From: a bacterium UBP3_UBA6266
Lineage (GTDB): Bacteria > Auribacterota > UBA6266
Assembly (NCBI GenBank): GCA_002440765.1
Contig: DJVC01000074.1
Coordinates: 1 to 18,576 of the forward strand
Direction: 5' to 3'
DNA: 18,576 nt
Part shown: one piece after another, positions 1-6,918 of the stretch
How positions within the stretch are numbered: position 1 is the first letter of the stretch
How the letters are laid out: the number at the start of each line of letters is the position of its first letter
The notes under the pieces: model-generated
Databases searched by the model: none
Seen by the model: the letters and a program-made list of their open reading frames with translations, nothing else
Told to the model about the DNA's origin: nothing
Program-made: the position numbers and the translations under genes

Positions 1-24
1 GTTCGACTCCCGCCACCTCCACCA
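1..24 (+). ncRNA. ssrA: tmRNA (ssrA) 3' end, partial; tRNA-Ala is the alternative
   Basis: The window opens inside a tRNA-like 3' domain: last base of the T-stem 5' strand, T-loop TTCGACT, T-stem 3' strand CCCGC, acceptor strand CACCTCC, discriminator A and an encoded CCA. Acceptor position 70 is U, which would give the G3-U70 wobble recognised by alanyl-tRNA synthetase if the missing 5' strand starts GGGGGTG. The TTCGACTCCCGCC block followed by an alanine-type acceptor is typical of tmRNA, which rescues stalled ribosomes with SmpB. The 5' part lies outside the window, so an ordinary tRNA-Ala cannot be excluded. Confidence 0.7.
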
Positions 25-48
25 AATTTTTTGCTAAAGCAAAAAATT
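25..48 (+). terminator. Hairpin directly after the tmRNA/tRNA end, probable 3' terminator or processing structure
   Basis: A perfect 10-bp inverted repeat (25-34 with 39-48) with a TAAA loop starts one base after the CCA. Its arms are AATTTTTTGC and GCAAAAAATT. It is A/T-rich, and no U-tract follows the 3' arm, so it is a weak intrinsic terminator at best. Its position right behind the RNA gene is the main support. Confidence 0.4.
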
Positions 49-51
49 AGA

Positions 52-100
52 GAATCGAAATCCGATATTAGATAATAGATTAAAACAATTATTTCGATTC
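52..100. repeat. 10-bp inverted repeat, 29-nt spacer
   Basis: GAATCGAAAT at 52-61 is the exact reverse complement of ATTTCGATTC at 91-100. A further short pairing (AATAGA at 74-79 with TCTATT at 103-108) competes with it. No coding gene occupies 49-224, and nothing else recognisable lies there apart from the terminator-like hairpin of the next gene. Function unknown. Confidence 0.5.
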
Positions 101-170
101 GGTCTATTGTTCTGTTGTTCAAAGAATAATCCACACCTAAAACCTATGCGTTATCTGCCTAAGAATAATA

Positions 171-206
171 CAAAAACAAGGATAGAGCCACTTTCGCCAT
201 TGACTC
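171..206 (-). terminator. Terminator-like hairpin after the small membrane protein gene
   Basis: Read on the minus strand, GAGTCA (206-201) pairs with TGGCTC (190-185), six base pairs with one G-U, around a 10-nt loop. It is followed 5 nt later by TTGTTTTTGT. It lies 18 nt past the stop codon of the minus-strand gene ending at 225. Confidence 0.45.
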
Positions 207-224
207 CAATAAATGGGACAGGAC

Positions 225-635
225 TCATTTCTTCTTGATATAAGATTCAATCTCAGTCATTTTAGTCAGAATCTTCCTGAGATTGCCATAACATAGGTTA
301 ACGCCGCCGGTTATAAACACGCCGGCAACACCAAGGCATATCATAAGAAGAAACAAAGGAATTATATAGGCCAAAAATTGGGGAGGTACAAGCATTTTGA
401 CATTTTCCGCGCCTGAAGCAATGGTTTCTATGCTCAGGTCCATCTTTTCGCGGAAAAGTCCGATTTTTGAAGGGTTATTGAACAAAACAAAGGTATTTAT
501 AAATACCCATAAGCCGACTAGAGTGCCTAAGAATATAAGAGTAAATCCAATATAGTCTCTGGCTCCCGTTTCCTGCTTGACAGCCGGATCCTTCGGTTGT
601 CCGGTAAGATCCGAAGGATGAAAATTCTCTTTCAT
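225..635 (-). CDS. Small two-helix membrane protein, unknown function
   Basis: I do not recognise this 136-aa protein. It has a polar N-terminus (about 1-28), a hydrophobic segment at about 29-52, a polar stretch of about 30 residues, and a second hydrophobic segment at about 85-112. The tail is basic and ends in three lysines. This predicts two membrane spans with both ends on the same side. No catalytic or metal motif is visible. The start is well supported: AGGAGG lies at 644-649, nine nucleotides before the ATG. The gene appears monocistronic, divergent from the peptidase gene at 853, with its own promoter (729-756) and a terminator-like hairpin (171-206). A real gene is likely; its role cannot be inferred from context. 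Confidence 0.75.
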   Translation of the reverse strand: MKENFHPSDLTGQPKDPAVKQETGARDYIGFTLIFLGTLVGLWVFINTFVLFNNPSKIGLFREKMDLSIETIASGAENVKMLVPPQFLAYIIPLFLLMICLGVAGVFITGGVNLCYGNLRKILTKMTEIESYIKKK

Positions 636-724
636 AATCGCTCCCTCCTGAATTCCGGCAATTCTATACCCGATTTGCCTCTAATAACAATATTTTTTAA
701 AAAAATTATACCGAAAAACGCAGT

Positions 725-769
725 AAAATATATATAATTTATTGCGGCAGAGTCAATTATATATATTTT
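725..769. repeat. Perfect 15-bp A/T inverted repeat with 15-nt spacer in a divergent promoter region
   Basis: Positions 725-739 are the exact reverse complement of 755-769, all A/T. The 15-nt spacer (740-754) is G/C-richer. The left arm covers the minus-strand -10 (729-734), and the right arm overlaps the end of its -35. It could be an operator for a dimeric regulator or a cruciform-prone site. Confidence 0.6.
729..756 (-). promoter_or_regulatory. Candidate sigma-70 promoter for the small membrane protein
   Basis: On the minus strand, TTGACT (756-751) and TATATA (734-729) are separated by 16 nt. Transcription would start near 722, giving a leader of about 85 nt. A second perfect -10, TATAAT, sits at 710-705 without a good -35. 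Confidence 0.45.
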
Positions 770-788
770 TATGCCCCTTAATCTTTAC

Positions 789-816
789 TTGACAATTTTC
801 CAGATTCTAATAGAAT
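789..816 (+). promoter_or_regulatory. Sigma-70 promoter for the C39 peptidase gene
   Basis: A consensus TTGACA (789-794) and TAGAAT (811-816) are separated by 16 nt. The start point would be near 823, only 9 nt before the ATG at 832 and 30 nt before the ATG at 853. This bears on the start choice for the gene. Confidence 0.6.
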
Positions 817-833
817 TCTCTTTTTACAGTAAT

Positions 834-839
834 GGAGGA
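834..839 (+). promoter_or_regulatory. Shine-Dalgarno-like GGAGGA that argues for the start at 853
   Basis: GGAGGA overlaps the third base of the upstream ATG at 832, so it cannot serve that codon. It precedes the ATG at 853 by 13 nt, which is long but usable. No such motif precedes 832. Confidence 0.45.
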
Positions 840-852
840 ATCAACTGGTAAA

Positions 853-1362
853 ATGGTGCTTCACACTTGGCATAAGAAAGACAAGAACCACGCCATAAAA
901 GTTCCTCAGTACAGGCAGCGGACTAATTATGATTGCGGACCCACTTCCCTAAAAATGGTTCTTGCCCATTACGGAAAAATAATTTCCGTAAAAAAGCTGA
1001 GAAATCTGTGCAAAACATCTCCCGAAAACGGGACCGGTCCTACAGGTTTGAAAAAGGCGGCAAGAAGACTCGGTTTTTCGGTGTGGGACAAGAATAACGC
1101 CTCAATAAAAGACCTTAAGAAATATACTCTTCTTCATCCTGTGATAGTTCATTATGTGGCCTGGGGGGGAGGACATTATTCAGTTGTCATAGGCGTCAGT
1201 AAAGACAGAGTGCTTATAGCTGACCCATCCAAACACGGGATAATACGCACTGTTAACAAGTCCCGATTTCTGAAGTACTGGGTCGATGAAAATATAAATG
1301 ACAAGCCGCCGCACAGAAGATGGCTGCTTGTGGTAAAACCGAAGAAAAAGATCGCCGCCTAA
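853..1362 (+). CDS. C39-type papain-like cysteine peptidase, stand-alone
   Basis: This 169-aa protein is almost entirely a peptidase C39-like domain. It shows the catalytic Cys in YDCGPTSLKMVLAHYG (C28), the His in GGGHYSVVIGV (H108) and the Asp in LIADPSKHG (D124), in family order and spacing. C39 domains cut double-glycine leaders of bacteriocins and are then fused to ABC transporters. Here there is no ABC portion, no membrane segment and no signal peptide, and no leader peptide gene was found nearby. Substrate and even peptidase activity are therefore open; stand-alone homologues are common and mostly uncharacterised. The open frame extends to an ATG at 832, but the SD-like site and promoter favour 853. 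The stop overlaps that of the convergent gene at 1359. Confidence 0.8.
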   Translation: MVLHTWHKKDKNHAIKVPQYRQRTNYDCGPTSLKMVLAHYGKIISVKKLRNLCKTSPENGTGPTGLKKAARRLGFSVWDKNNASIKDLKKYTLLHPVIVHYVAWGGGHYSVVIGVSKDRVLIADPSKHGIIRTVNKSRFLKYWVDENINDKPPHRRWLLVVKPKKKIAA

Positions 1363-1700
1363 GGCTGTTTTGAATTCTCAATACCGTTTATCAGATTCTC
1401 AGAAAATTTTGAAAGCGCGATCCCCGAGAAAAACCCGGCAAAAGACAAACCGAATACTGTAAGAAAGGAAATAAAATAACCGTCAACCGTACCCTTGTAA
1501 ATAAACAGGAACCCTAATATAAACCCCAGTATAGACCCGATAAAAACAAACGGCATTTTCAGCTTTCCGGTAAAATCCCTCGGCACATAAATTTTCTGAT
1601 GGCAGGCATTACACATTATAAGCCGTCCGCCGGAACCCGGGGGCAGGTGAAGAGTCCTTTTGCATCTTGAACATATTATGGTATCTTGATTGTCTGACAT
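1359..1700 (-). CDS. Zinc-ribbon protein with two C-terminal membrane helices
   Basis: The N-terminus has two CxxC knuckles, C10-S-R-C13 and C30-N-A-C33, separated by 16 residues, as in MJ0042/zinc-ribbon domains. A basic linker follows, then two hydrophobic segments at about 50-69 and 74-98. The protein probably sits in the membrane with the zinc ribbon in the cytoplasm. Function unknown. No Shine-Dalgarno sequence precedes the ATG. A perfect TATAAT at 1713-1708 places the likely transcription start within a few bases of the ATG, so the message may be leaderless. Its 3' end overlaps the convergent peptidase gene by 4 nt (TAA and TAG interlocked in CTAA). Confidence 0.75.
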   Translation of the reverse strand: MSDNQDTIICSRCKRTLHLPPGSGGRLIMCNACHQKIYVPRDFTGKLKMPFVFIGSILGFILGFLFIYKGTVDGYFISFLTVFGLSFAGFFSGIALSKFSENLINGIENSKQP

Positions 1701-1707
1701 ATGTTTT

Positions 1708-1713
1708 ATTATA
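1708..1713 (-). promoter_or_regulatory. Perfect -10 element just before the zinc-ribbon gene
   Basis: TATAAT on the minus strand ends 7 nt before the ATG at 1700. No convincing -35 is seen at the expected distance (1731-1736 reads TTTATC). If used, it gives a leaderless or nearly leaderless transcript, which fits the missing ribosome binding site. Confidence 0.35.
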
Positions 1714-1810
1714 TTTTAAAATTGATTTAAGATAAAGCACTAACAGTTCAATCTTACATTATGATAATTTTTAATGCAAACTTTACTTATTCAAGTGGTA
1801 AAATGATAAT

Positions 1811-2755
1811 ATGAAAAAGCGGAAAAAATCCATTGAGCAAATTATCGCGTCGGCGCCGTCTGTACAACAGGCCGGACACAAACCGGAATCTATAATCGTA
1901 AAAAAAGATAAAGAGCTCATAGATTTCAGCAGGCTGATAAAAAATTTAAATACAAAAAGCATATCTTATGCCGGAATAAAACCCATCCCGATAAATAAGA
2001 TTATAGGCAGCGTGGGCAGATATACGGATTTCAACAGCAAGTTTTTTGTCGCGAAGGAAGTCAAAAGCGCAAAATACCTGAGCGTCTTTTCCGCTTTCAA
2101 AAACGGAAAATCACTTCCTCCCATAAAAGTTTATCAGGTTCTTGATAATTATTTCGTAATTGACGGACACCACCGCGTTACAATCGCAAAAAACGAATTG
2201 CAGGCCGAATTCATAGACGCGGAAGTGACAAAGGTCAATTTTGACGTGGAATTAAACCCGGAAAAGAAGTACTCATATAATACCGAAACGGCAAAAAAAT
2301 TTCTTATCCTCCTGGAAGAAAAAACTTTCGAGGAAAAAACGCATCTTAAAAACTCTATTTTAAAATATCCCATAAAAGTGACCGACCTCACCAGTTTTGC
2401 AAAACTTTATGAGGAAATACTGTCCTTCAGGGAATACCACCATAGCTCGCAGTTCCAGGATAAAGATATGATATATGCTTCCTATGAATGGTACGAAAAG
2501 ATATTTGTTCCGGCGATTCAGGTGATTTTCAAAGACAAACTTCTCAAGGATTTCCCCAACAGGACATATACTGATTTGTATGTCTGGTTTATGCTCCATA
2601 AATATTACCTGTCTCAGCAGGCGGGGCACGATGTCGGGTTCGACTTTTCAAAACAGGACTTTCTCAAAAAATTCAAGCCGGAAAAAATTACGGATATAAT
2701 ACCGACAATATTCAGGGATTTTTTCAAATCATTGGCCAAAACGGTAAAAAAATGA
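1811..2755 (+). CDS. ParB-like (ParB/sulfiredoxin-fold) domain protein
   Basis: The 314-aa protein has a basic N-terminal tail, then a ParB-fold domain at about 55-145. That domain contains the core motif YFVIDGHHRVTIAKN, with DGHHR at 118-122 in place of the GERR box of chromosome-partitioning ParB. Such DGHHR members include nucleases and kinases as well as proteins of unknown activity, and no helix-turn-helix follows here, so a partition role is unlikely. The C-terminal half (about 215-285) carries WYEKIFVPAIQVI and FPNRTYTDLYVWF. From memory, this resembles a conserved C-terminal block in other ParB-like and DUF4032-type proteins. The ATG has no strong SD. The gene overlaps the next by ATGA, so the two are probably co-translated. 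Confidence 0.75.
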   Translation: MKKRKKSIEQIIASAPSVQQAGHKPESIIVKKDKELIDFSRLIKNLNTKSISYAGIKPIPINKIIGSVGRYTDFNSKFFVAKEVKSAKYLSVFSAFKNGKSLPPIKVYQVLDNYFVIDGHHRVTIAKNELQAEFIDAEVTKVNFDVELNPEKKYSYNTETAKKFLILLEEKTFEEKTHLKNSILKYPIKVTDLTSFAKLYEEILSFREYHHSSQFQDKDMIYASYEWYEKIFVPAIQVIFKDKLLKDFPNRTYTDLYVWFMLHKYYLSQQAGHDVGFDFSKQDFLKKFKPEKITDIIPTIFRDFFKSLAKTVKK

Positions 2756-3486
2756 GCATGAAAAATATTAATATTCTCGCCGTTTCAGATATCGAAAGTT
2801 CAACATTGCAGGTACTTTTACCGAAAATGTCCGCAATCCGCGGCAAAATCGATCTATTAATATCATGCGGGGACCTGCGTCATGACTACCTGAGCTTTAT
2901 CGCCGACGCTTTAAATATCGAACTTCTTTATGTGTTCGGAAACCATGACTTATACCAGAAAAAATCTGCGGCACAATATAAAGTCGATTCATACGGCATA
3001 CCTGTTTTTTTCCCGAAAAAGGGGTTCCCCGGGACCAACCTCAACGGAAAGCTGATTCAGTGCGGCAAATGCACAATAACGGGATTTGAAGGTTCAAGAT
3101 GGTATAACGGGCAAGGCATACAATATCATGAAAAAGAAATGCTCTCATCCGTCAGAAAAACCATAAAAAAGATACGCCTCCGGAAAATTATCGGGAAAAT
3201 AGCGCGGCAGAAAAAAATACCTTTTTTTGTTGTTTCGCACGCTCCGGTCCAGGGAATTCATGATCTTGATGATCAATGCCATAGAGGATTTTCCTGTTTC
3301 AAAAAATTCATTGATAAAATACAGCCCGTCCTGTGGCTGCACGGGCATATACACCAACCAAGCCTGATAAAAAACCAGATTTCCGTATATAAACATACAA
3401 CAATCGTAAATGTATGTGAATACAGGTTTATCAGTGTAAGCGAGACAGGAAAAATCAGGGTTTCACATCAATTTCAGAAAATATAA
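2752..3486 (+). CDS. Calcineurin-like metallophosphoesterase
   Basis: The 244-aa protein carries the metallophosphoesterase signature motifs in order: SDIES (D13), CGDLRHD (D41), YVFGNHD (N64, H65), SHAP (H163) and the C-terminal HGHIH (197-201). Together these form a two-metal site for phosphoester hydrolysis. Motif I is D-x-E rather than the usual D-x-H, a variant seen in some family branches that changes one metal ligand. There is no signal peptide, so it is cytoplasmic. The substrate is unknown (nucleic acid, cyclic nucleotide or protein phosphate are all possible). Its start overlaps the ParB-like gene by 4 nt, and an in-frame ATG follows at 2758. Only 3 nt separate its stop from the convergent glycosidase gene. 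Confidence 0.85.
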   Translation: MSMKNINILAVSDIESSTLQVLLPKMSAIRGKIDLLISCGDLRHDYLSFIADALNIELLYVFGNHDLYQKKSAAQYKVDSYGIPVFFPKKGFPGTNLNGKLIQCGKCTITGFEGSRWYNGQGIQYHEKEMLSSVRKTIKKIRLRKIIGKIARQKKIPFFVVSHAPVQGIHDLDDQCHRGFSCFKKFIDKIQPVLWLHGHIHQPSLIKNQISVYKHTTIVNVCEYRFISVSETGKIRVSHQFQKI

Positions 3487-3489
3487 GTC

Positions 3490-5085
3490 TTATTCCATAA
3501 ATACCGTGGTCATATCCCCCGCGCGTTTCCTGAAACTACCCTTTGAAAACTCTGTTCCCGCGGCAAGGTTTATCCAGCCCTTCTGGTTCGGTGTATTTAT
3601 CTCTATGGTCACAACACCTTTTTTATCGGTTTTTCTGGTCCATATCCTTTCCATCCAGTTTACGGGATAAAACAAAGAAATATTTACGTCTTTATCGGCA
3701 ACCGGATTATTCAGTTCATCAGTAACCCTGACGGTAAGAAAAATTTTATCCCCCGGATGAACAGTTTTTTTATCGGTATGCACATTGACTTTTAACGGGA
3801 CCTCGGGCAACCCGGATTTTTTTATCCACACCGTAGCCTGCCGTTTATATTCTTTATCCCCGTAGGCGGTAATATTGACCGCAACAACTTCGTCTTTTAT
3901 CCCTGAAGTTTTGAAATACCCTGAAAACCAGCGCTTGCCGGTTTTTCCCAATTCTAATGTTTCCCCGCAACATTCCGCAGTAACTTTACCGATATTTTCC
4001 GTAACAAAAACATCCACCGGTATAATTTTTGCGGCAATGTCCATATCACGGGGAGAAACCAACAAAACCTGGTTATAATCCTTTAAGGCATAATACGCCG
4101 GCCGCGGTTGAGCATGAGATCCTTCCGATTCAGGGCTTAAAGCCGCTATTCCCAGCCATTCTTCCGGATGCTTATCCTGTATTTCCGGGTTTCCGACAAC
4201 CCACCACTGGTCAAGAAAATGAAGTACGCTGACTCCATGGGCCCCGGATGAAATCAAATCACTGTAAAGCTCTATGAATCCCTCTTCCTGAATTTTCTCG
4301 TCATTTCCGCCATAGGTATATTTAAGATATTTGGCGCCGCCGTAAATCTTCGGCCCCAATATAATACCGAATTCGGTATTGATAAAAGGTTTTCCCGCGG
4401 CTACAACTTTCGCAAGATATTCATTATAACAGCGATACCCCATGCTGAAATTATTTGTTACGGGAGAATGATAATACGTATTGACACACAGCACATCCCA
4501 AAGCGAATTATCAAGAAATATTATAGGATTCCAGTAAGTTAAAGCCAGAGGTTTCGACGGATCAACCGACCTTACGGCATCTCTTATCCTAGCATAAGAT
4601 TCAAGCAACTGCCGCCTGTCCTTATCCCGGACAAGAGTTATTTTAGGTTCATTGGCGATTACAAGATACATCAAAATATTAGAACAATTTTTAACTTGTT
4701 CGGTTTCTTCCTTAATCCGGCTTATTATCTCTTCAAGTTCTTTTTCCCCGCTGAGCAATTTATCCTGGTCAAACCAGAAACCAAACATAACCATAAGTCC
4801 GTATTTTGCGTATAAATCCAGTTCCTCCTTTGACCTGGCATCCCATGTCCTTATCGTATTAAAACCCGCTTCTTTGATAAGTTTTATATCTTCTTCAAGA
4901 AGATCCGTGTTCTGCCCGTGAGCATAAGGCGCGGGAACCTCCCCCTGTCTGTAACCGGCATAACCTATGGCTTTAACAAAATATTTCTCCCCGTCTACAT
5001 ATATCCAGTTTCCCCTGATATCCACCTCCGAAGAAAACGCATTCAAAGCAGGCAGAAAAAGTAACAAAAATATCAGTTTTTTCAT
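3490..5085 (-). CDS. Secreted clan GH-A glycoside hydrolase (GH2/GH5-like TIM barrel) with C-terminal Ig-like domain
   Basis: The N-terminus is a Sec signal peptide (about 1-18). A (beta/alpha)8 barrel spans about 20-350. It shows the clan GH-A pair of glutamates: acid/base E146 in LVIANEP and nucleophile E238 in FINTEFG. Local sequence such as AGFNTIRTWD and the two-glutamate layout resemble GH2 barrel domains and GH72-like enzymes, but the galactosidase N-terminal domains are absent. The C-terminal 100 residues look like a Big1/macroglobulin-type Ig domain (VHPGDKIFLTVRVTDELNNP). The likely role is hydrolysis or remodelling of a beta-glycan outside the cytoplasm; the substrate cannot be named. 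The frame also allows a TTG start at 5091 that overlaps the pyruvate kinase stop. The ATG at 5085 (2 nt after the stop) is chosen; neither has an SD, so translation probably depends on coupling. Confidence 0.85.
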   Translation of the reverse strand: MKKLIFLLLFLPALNAFSSEVDIRGNWIYVDGEKYFVKAIGYAGYRQGEVPAPYAHGQNTDLLEEDIKLIKEAGFNTIRTWDARSKEELDLYAKYGLMVMFGFWFDQDKLLSGEKELEEIISRIKEETEQVKNCSNILMYLVIANEPKITLVRDKDRRQLLESYARIRDAVRSVDPSKPLALTYWNPIIFLDNSLWDVLCVNTYYHSPVTNNFSMGYRCYNEYLAKVVAAGKPFINTEFGIILGPKIYGGAKYLKYTYGGNDEKIQEEGFIELYSDLISSGAHGVSVLHFLDQWWVVGNPEIQDKHPEEWLGIAALSPESEGSHAQPRPAYYALKDYNQVLLVSPRDMDIAAKIIPVDVFVTENIGKVTAECCGETLELGKTGKRWFSGYFKTSGIKDEVVAVNITAYGDKEYKRQATVWIKKSGLPEVPLKVNVHTDKKTVHPGDKIFLTVRVTDELNNPVADKDVNISLFYPVNWMERIWTRKTDKKGVVTIEINTPNQKGWINLAAGTEFSKGSFRKRAGDMTTVFME

Positions 5086-5087
5086 AT

Positions 5088-6500
5088 TCAAACCCGTACT
5101 ATTTTAAGAGTGTTAGCCGAAAAATCATCGGTTGTTTCCCCTGTTATTATGACAAGCACCTGCCCTTTTTTTATTATTCTCTTTGCAAGAAGAATCTTCT
5201 TCCCCTCCTTTATTATCTCGCGGTAACTTTTACAATCTCTGATTTTAAAAGGAAATATTCCTTTCAACAGGCACATCCTGTTCACCGTTTTTTGGGAAGA
5301 AGAAAGGGCAATCACATTCGTCGGCGGTTTTCTCTTGGATATGTTCAGTGCCGTTTTTCCGGTCTGAGTATAGACTATTATCCAGTCCGCTGCAGCCTCA
5401 TTTGCGGCTTCACACGCCGCATGCACCACAGAAAACGAAAAATCATCTATATTATGGTCGATCTCATTCACTATACCGGGTTCGTAAACGCTGTTTTCCG
5501 CTTTTCTTACAATTCTGTTCATCAGCCCTACCGCTTTGACAGGATATTTGCCGACCGAAGTCTCCCCCGAAAGCATTACCGCATCTGTGCCGTCGAATAC
5601 CGCGTTTGCTATATCGCTTACTTCCGCTCTGGTAGGAACAGGGCTTTCAATCATGGATTCCATCATCTGTGTCGCCGTTATAACCGGGATCCGTCCCATA
5701 TTGGCAAGGCTTATTATTTTTTTCTGGGCAGGAGGCACATCTTCAATCGGAATCTCGACTCCCAAATCACCTCTCGCTACCATAATCCCGTCCGACAGCC
5801 TTATAATTTCTTCAATGTTAGAAAGCGCTTCCGGTTTTTCTATCTTGGCGATAACCGGTATGGAAACTTTATGGGCCGCCATAAATCTTTTTATTTTTGT
5901 AACATCGTCAGGCGACCTGACAAATGAATATCCTATATAATCTATCCCAAGCTTTGACACCGTCAATAAATCCTTTTTATCCTTTGAAGTAAGCGAAGGC
6001 GAGCTTATTTTCACTCCGGGCAGGTTGATGCCTTTATGGTTTTTTATTTCACCTCCGTTTAACACCCTGCATTTTACTTCTTTGCCGGCTTTGCCGATTG
6101 CCTTTAGTTTAATAAGGCCGTCATTTATCAGGATATTGCTGTTTACGGCTACATCTTTTGCAAATAAAGGATATATAGTAGGTATAATGCCTTTCCGGCC
6201 TTTAACTTTTCTTGTAGTGATAGTAACTATATCCCCTTTTTTCACGCTGATTGAACCGGATTCAAAAACACCCACCCTTATCTTGGGACCCTGAAGGTCG
6301 GCAAGTATTCCGACGGGTTCCCCGAGAGTACCGGAAGCTTTTCTTACAATCGAGACAAGATCCCCCGCAAATTCGGCATCCGCATGAGAAAAATTTATTC
6401 TGAAGAGGTCAACACCGGATTTTATCATCTTTGTTATCGTAGTTACGGAAGAAGAGGCAGGCCCTAACGTCGCTATTATTTTCGTTTTGACGGGCTTCAT
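5088..6500 (-). CDS. pyk: Pyruvate kinase
   Basis: The enzyme converts phosphoenolpyruvate and ADP to pyruvate and ATP, the last step of glycolysis. The 470-aa length is typical of bacterial enzymes without the extra PEP-utiliser domain. Visible features are the N-terminal KTKIIATLGPAS, RINFSHAD (R34, N36, S38), the catalytic lysine in VIAKIEKPEA (K219), metal ligands E221 and D245 (MVARGDLGVEIP), and the signature ITATQMMESMI followed by PTRAEVSDIANAV. The C-terminal domain is complete. A strong SD (AAGGAG at 6512-6507) precedes the ATG by 6 nt. It begins 112 nt after the efflux operon ends, with a short direct repeat in the gap. The glycoside hydrolase follows immediately, suggesting co-transcription. 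Confidence 0.95.
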   Translation of the reverse strand: MKPVKTKIIATLGPASSSVTTITKMIKSGVDLFRINFSHADAEFAGDLVSIVRKASGTLGEPVGILADLQGPKIRVGVFESGSISVKKGDIVTITTRKVKGRKGIIPTIYPLFAKDVAVNSNILINDGLIKLKAIGKAGKEVKCRVLNGGEIKNHKGINLPGVKISSPSLTSKDKKDLLTVSKLGIDYIGYSFVRSPDDVTKIKRFMAAHKVSIPVIAKIEKPEALSNIEEIIRLSDGIMVARGDLGVEIPIEDVPPAQKKIISLANMGRIPVITATQMMESMIESPVPTRAEVSDIANAVFDGTDAVMLSGETSVGKYPVKAVGLMNRIVRKAENSVYEPGIVNEIDHNIDDFSFSVVHAACEAANEAAADWIIVYTQTGKTALNISKRKPPTNVIALSSSQKTVNRMCLLKGIFPFKIRDCKSYREIIKEGKKILLAKRIIKKGQVLVIITGETTDDFSANTLKIVRV

Positions 6501-6554
6501 ATCAAACTCCTTAATATACCTTCAGAAAGAGGCTATTGTTATTTAAACAGGATC

Positions 6555-6576
6555 ACAATCTTAAGGTTACAATCTT
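6555..6576. repeat. 8-bp direct repeat upstream of pyk
   Basis: ACAATCTT occurs at 6555-6562 and 6569-6576, 14 bp apart, in the 112-bp gap between the PII-like gene and pyk. It lies 55-76 bp upstream of the pyk start and could be a regulator site. No consensus promoter was identified with confidence in this gap. Confidence 0.3.
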
Positions 6577-6612
6577 GACGAAAAAAAATCAAAGGAAAGA
6601 TCATACGGGTTT

Positions 6613-6918
6613 TTATGTCATTGATTCGAGAGACCAGACAAAAGCCTTAATTCCCTCTTTGCTGTGTTTTTTTCTCAAGCCCTCAACACAGTTTATGATA
6701 CTCTCTGCGGCTTCCCGTGGACAGGCAACATATATTATATTGTTTTTTCCGGGCCAGATATCATTCCCGTGTTTTGATCCGGACAATTCGCCTTTGCCGA
6801 ATGTCCCTTCTATCTTTGTATAATATGCCATACGGCATTCCTTAAGAATTTCCATTATCTCCATATCCATCGCTTCATAATAAACTATCATGACCATCCG
6901 TAAATTATTCTCAGGCAT
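6613..6918 (-). CDS. PII-like transporter-associated protein (PG0541 family)
   Basis: The 101-aa protein fits the small PII-like family that accompanies RND pumps (PG0541 family transporter-associated protein). It has MVMIVYYEAMD as the first beta strand, the conserved GTFGKGELSG...GNDIWPGKNN loop region, and KAFVWSLE near the end. PII-like proteins form trimers with a ferredoxin-like fold and often bind a small ligand to regulate a partner; the ligand here is unknown. It is the last gene of the efflux operon and overlaps the pump gene by 8 nt. The frame opens at a TTG (6930), but the ATG at 6918 has GAGGT at 6928-6924 and is preferred. Confidence 0.8.
   Translation of the reverse strand: MPENNLRMVMIVYYEAMDMEIMEILKECRMAYYTKIEGTFGKGELSGSKHGNDIWPGKNNIIYVACPREAAESIINCVEGLRKKHSKEGIKAFVWSLESMT

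Noticed and set aside
1..24. tRNA-Ser assignment
   Set aside because: The acceptor could suit a serine tRNA, but the A discriminator and U at position 70 fit tmRNA or alanine better; bacterial tRNA-Ser usually has G73.
1..100. Integration (att) site at the tmRNA 3' end
   Set aside because: tmRNA ends are frequent integration sites, but no second copy of the 3' end sequence and no integrase or phage gene was found in the window.
1254..1261. TGTTAACA inside the C39 gene as a third LacI operator
   Set aside because: It is only an 8-bp palindrome within coding sequence, lacks the central CpG of the two intergenic sites and has no promoter around it.
853..1362. Bacteriocin leader-processing system
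   Set aside because: The C39 domain has no ABC transporter fused or adjacent, and no small double-glycine leader peptide gene is visible nearby.
1811..2755. Chromosome partition protein ParB
   Set aside because: No parA neighbour, no GERR box, no helix-turn-helix after the ParB fold and no parS-like site were seen.
5292..5927. Long plus-strand open frame inside pyruvate kinase
   Set aside because: It is antisense to a fully conserved pyk, has no SD or recognisable domain and a composition typical of a shadow frame.
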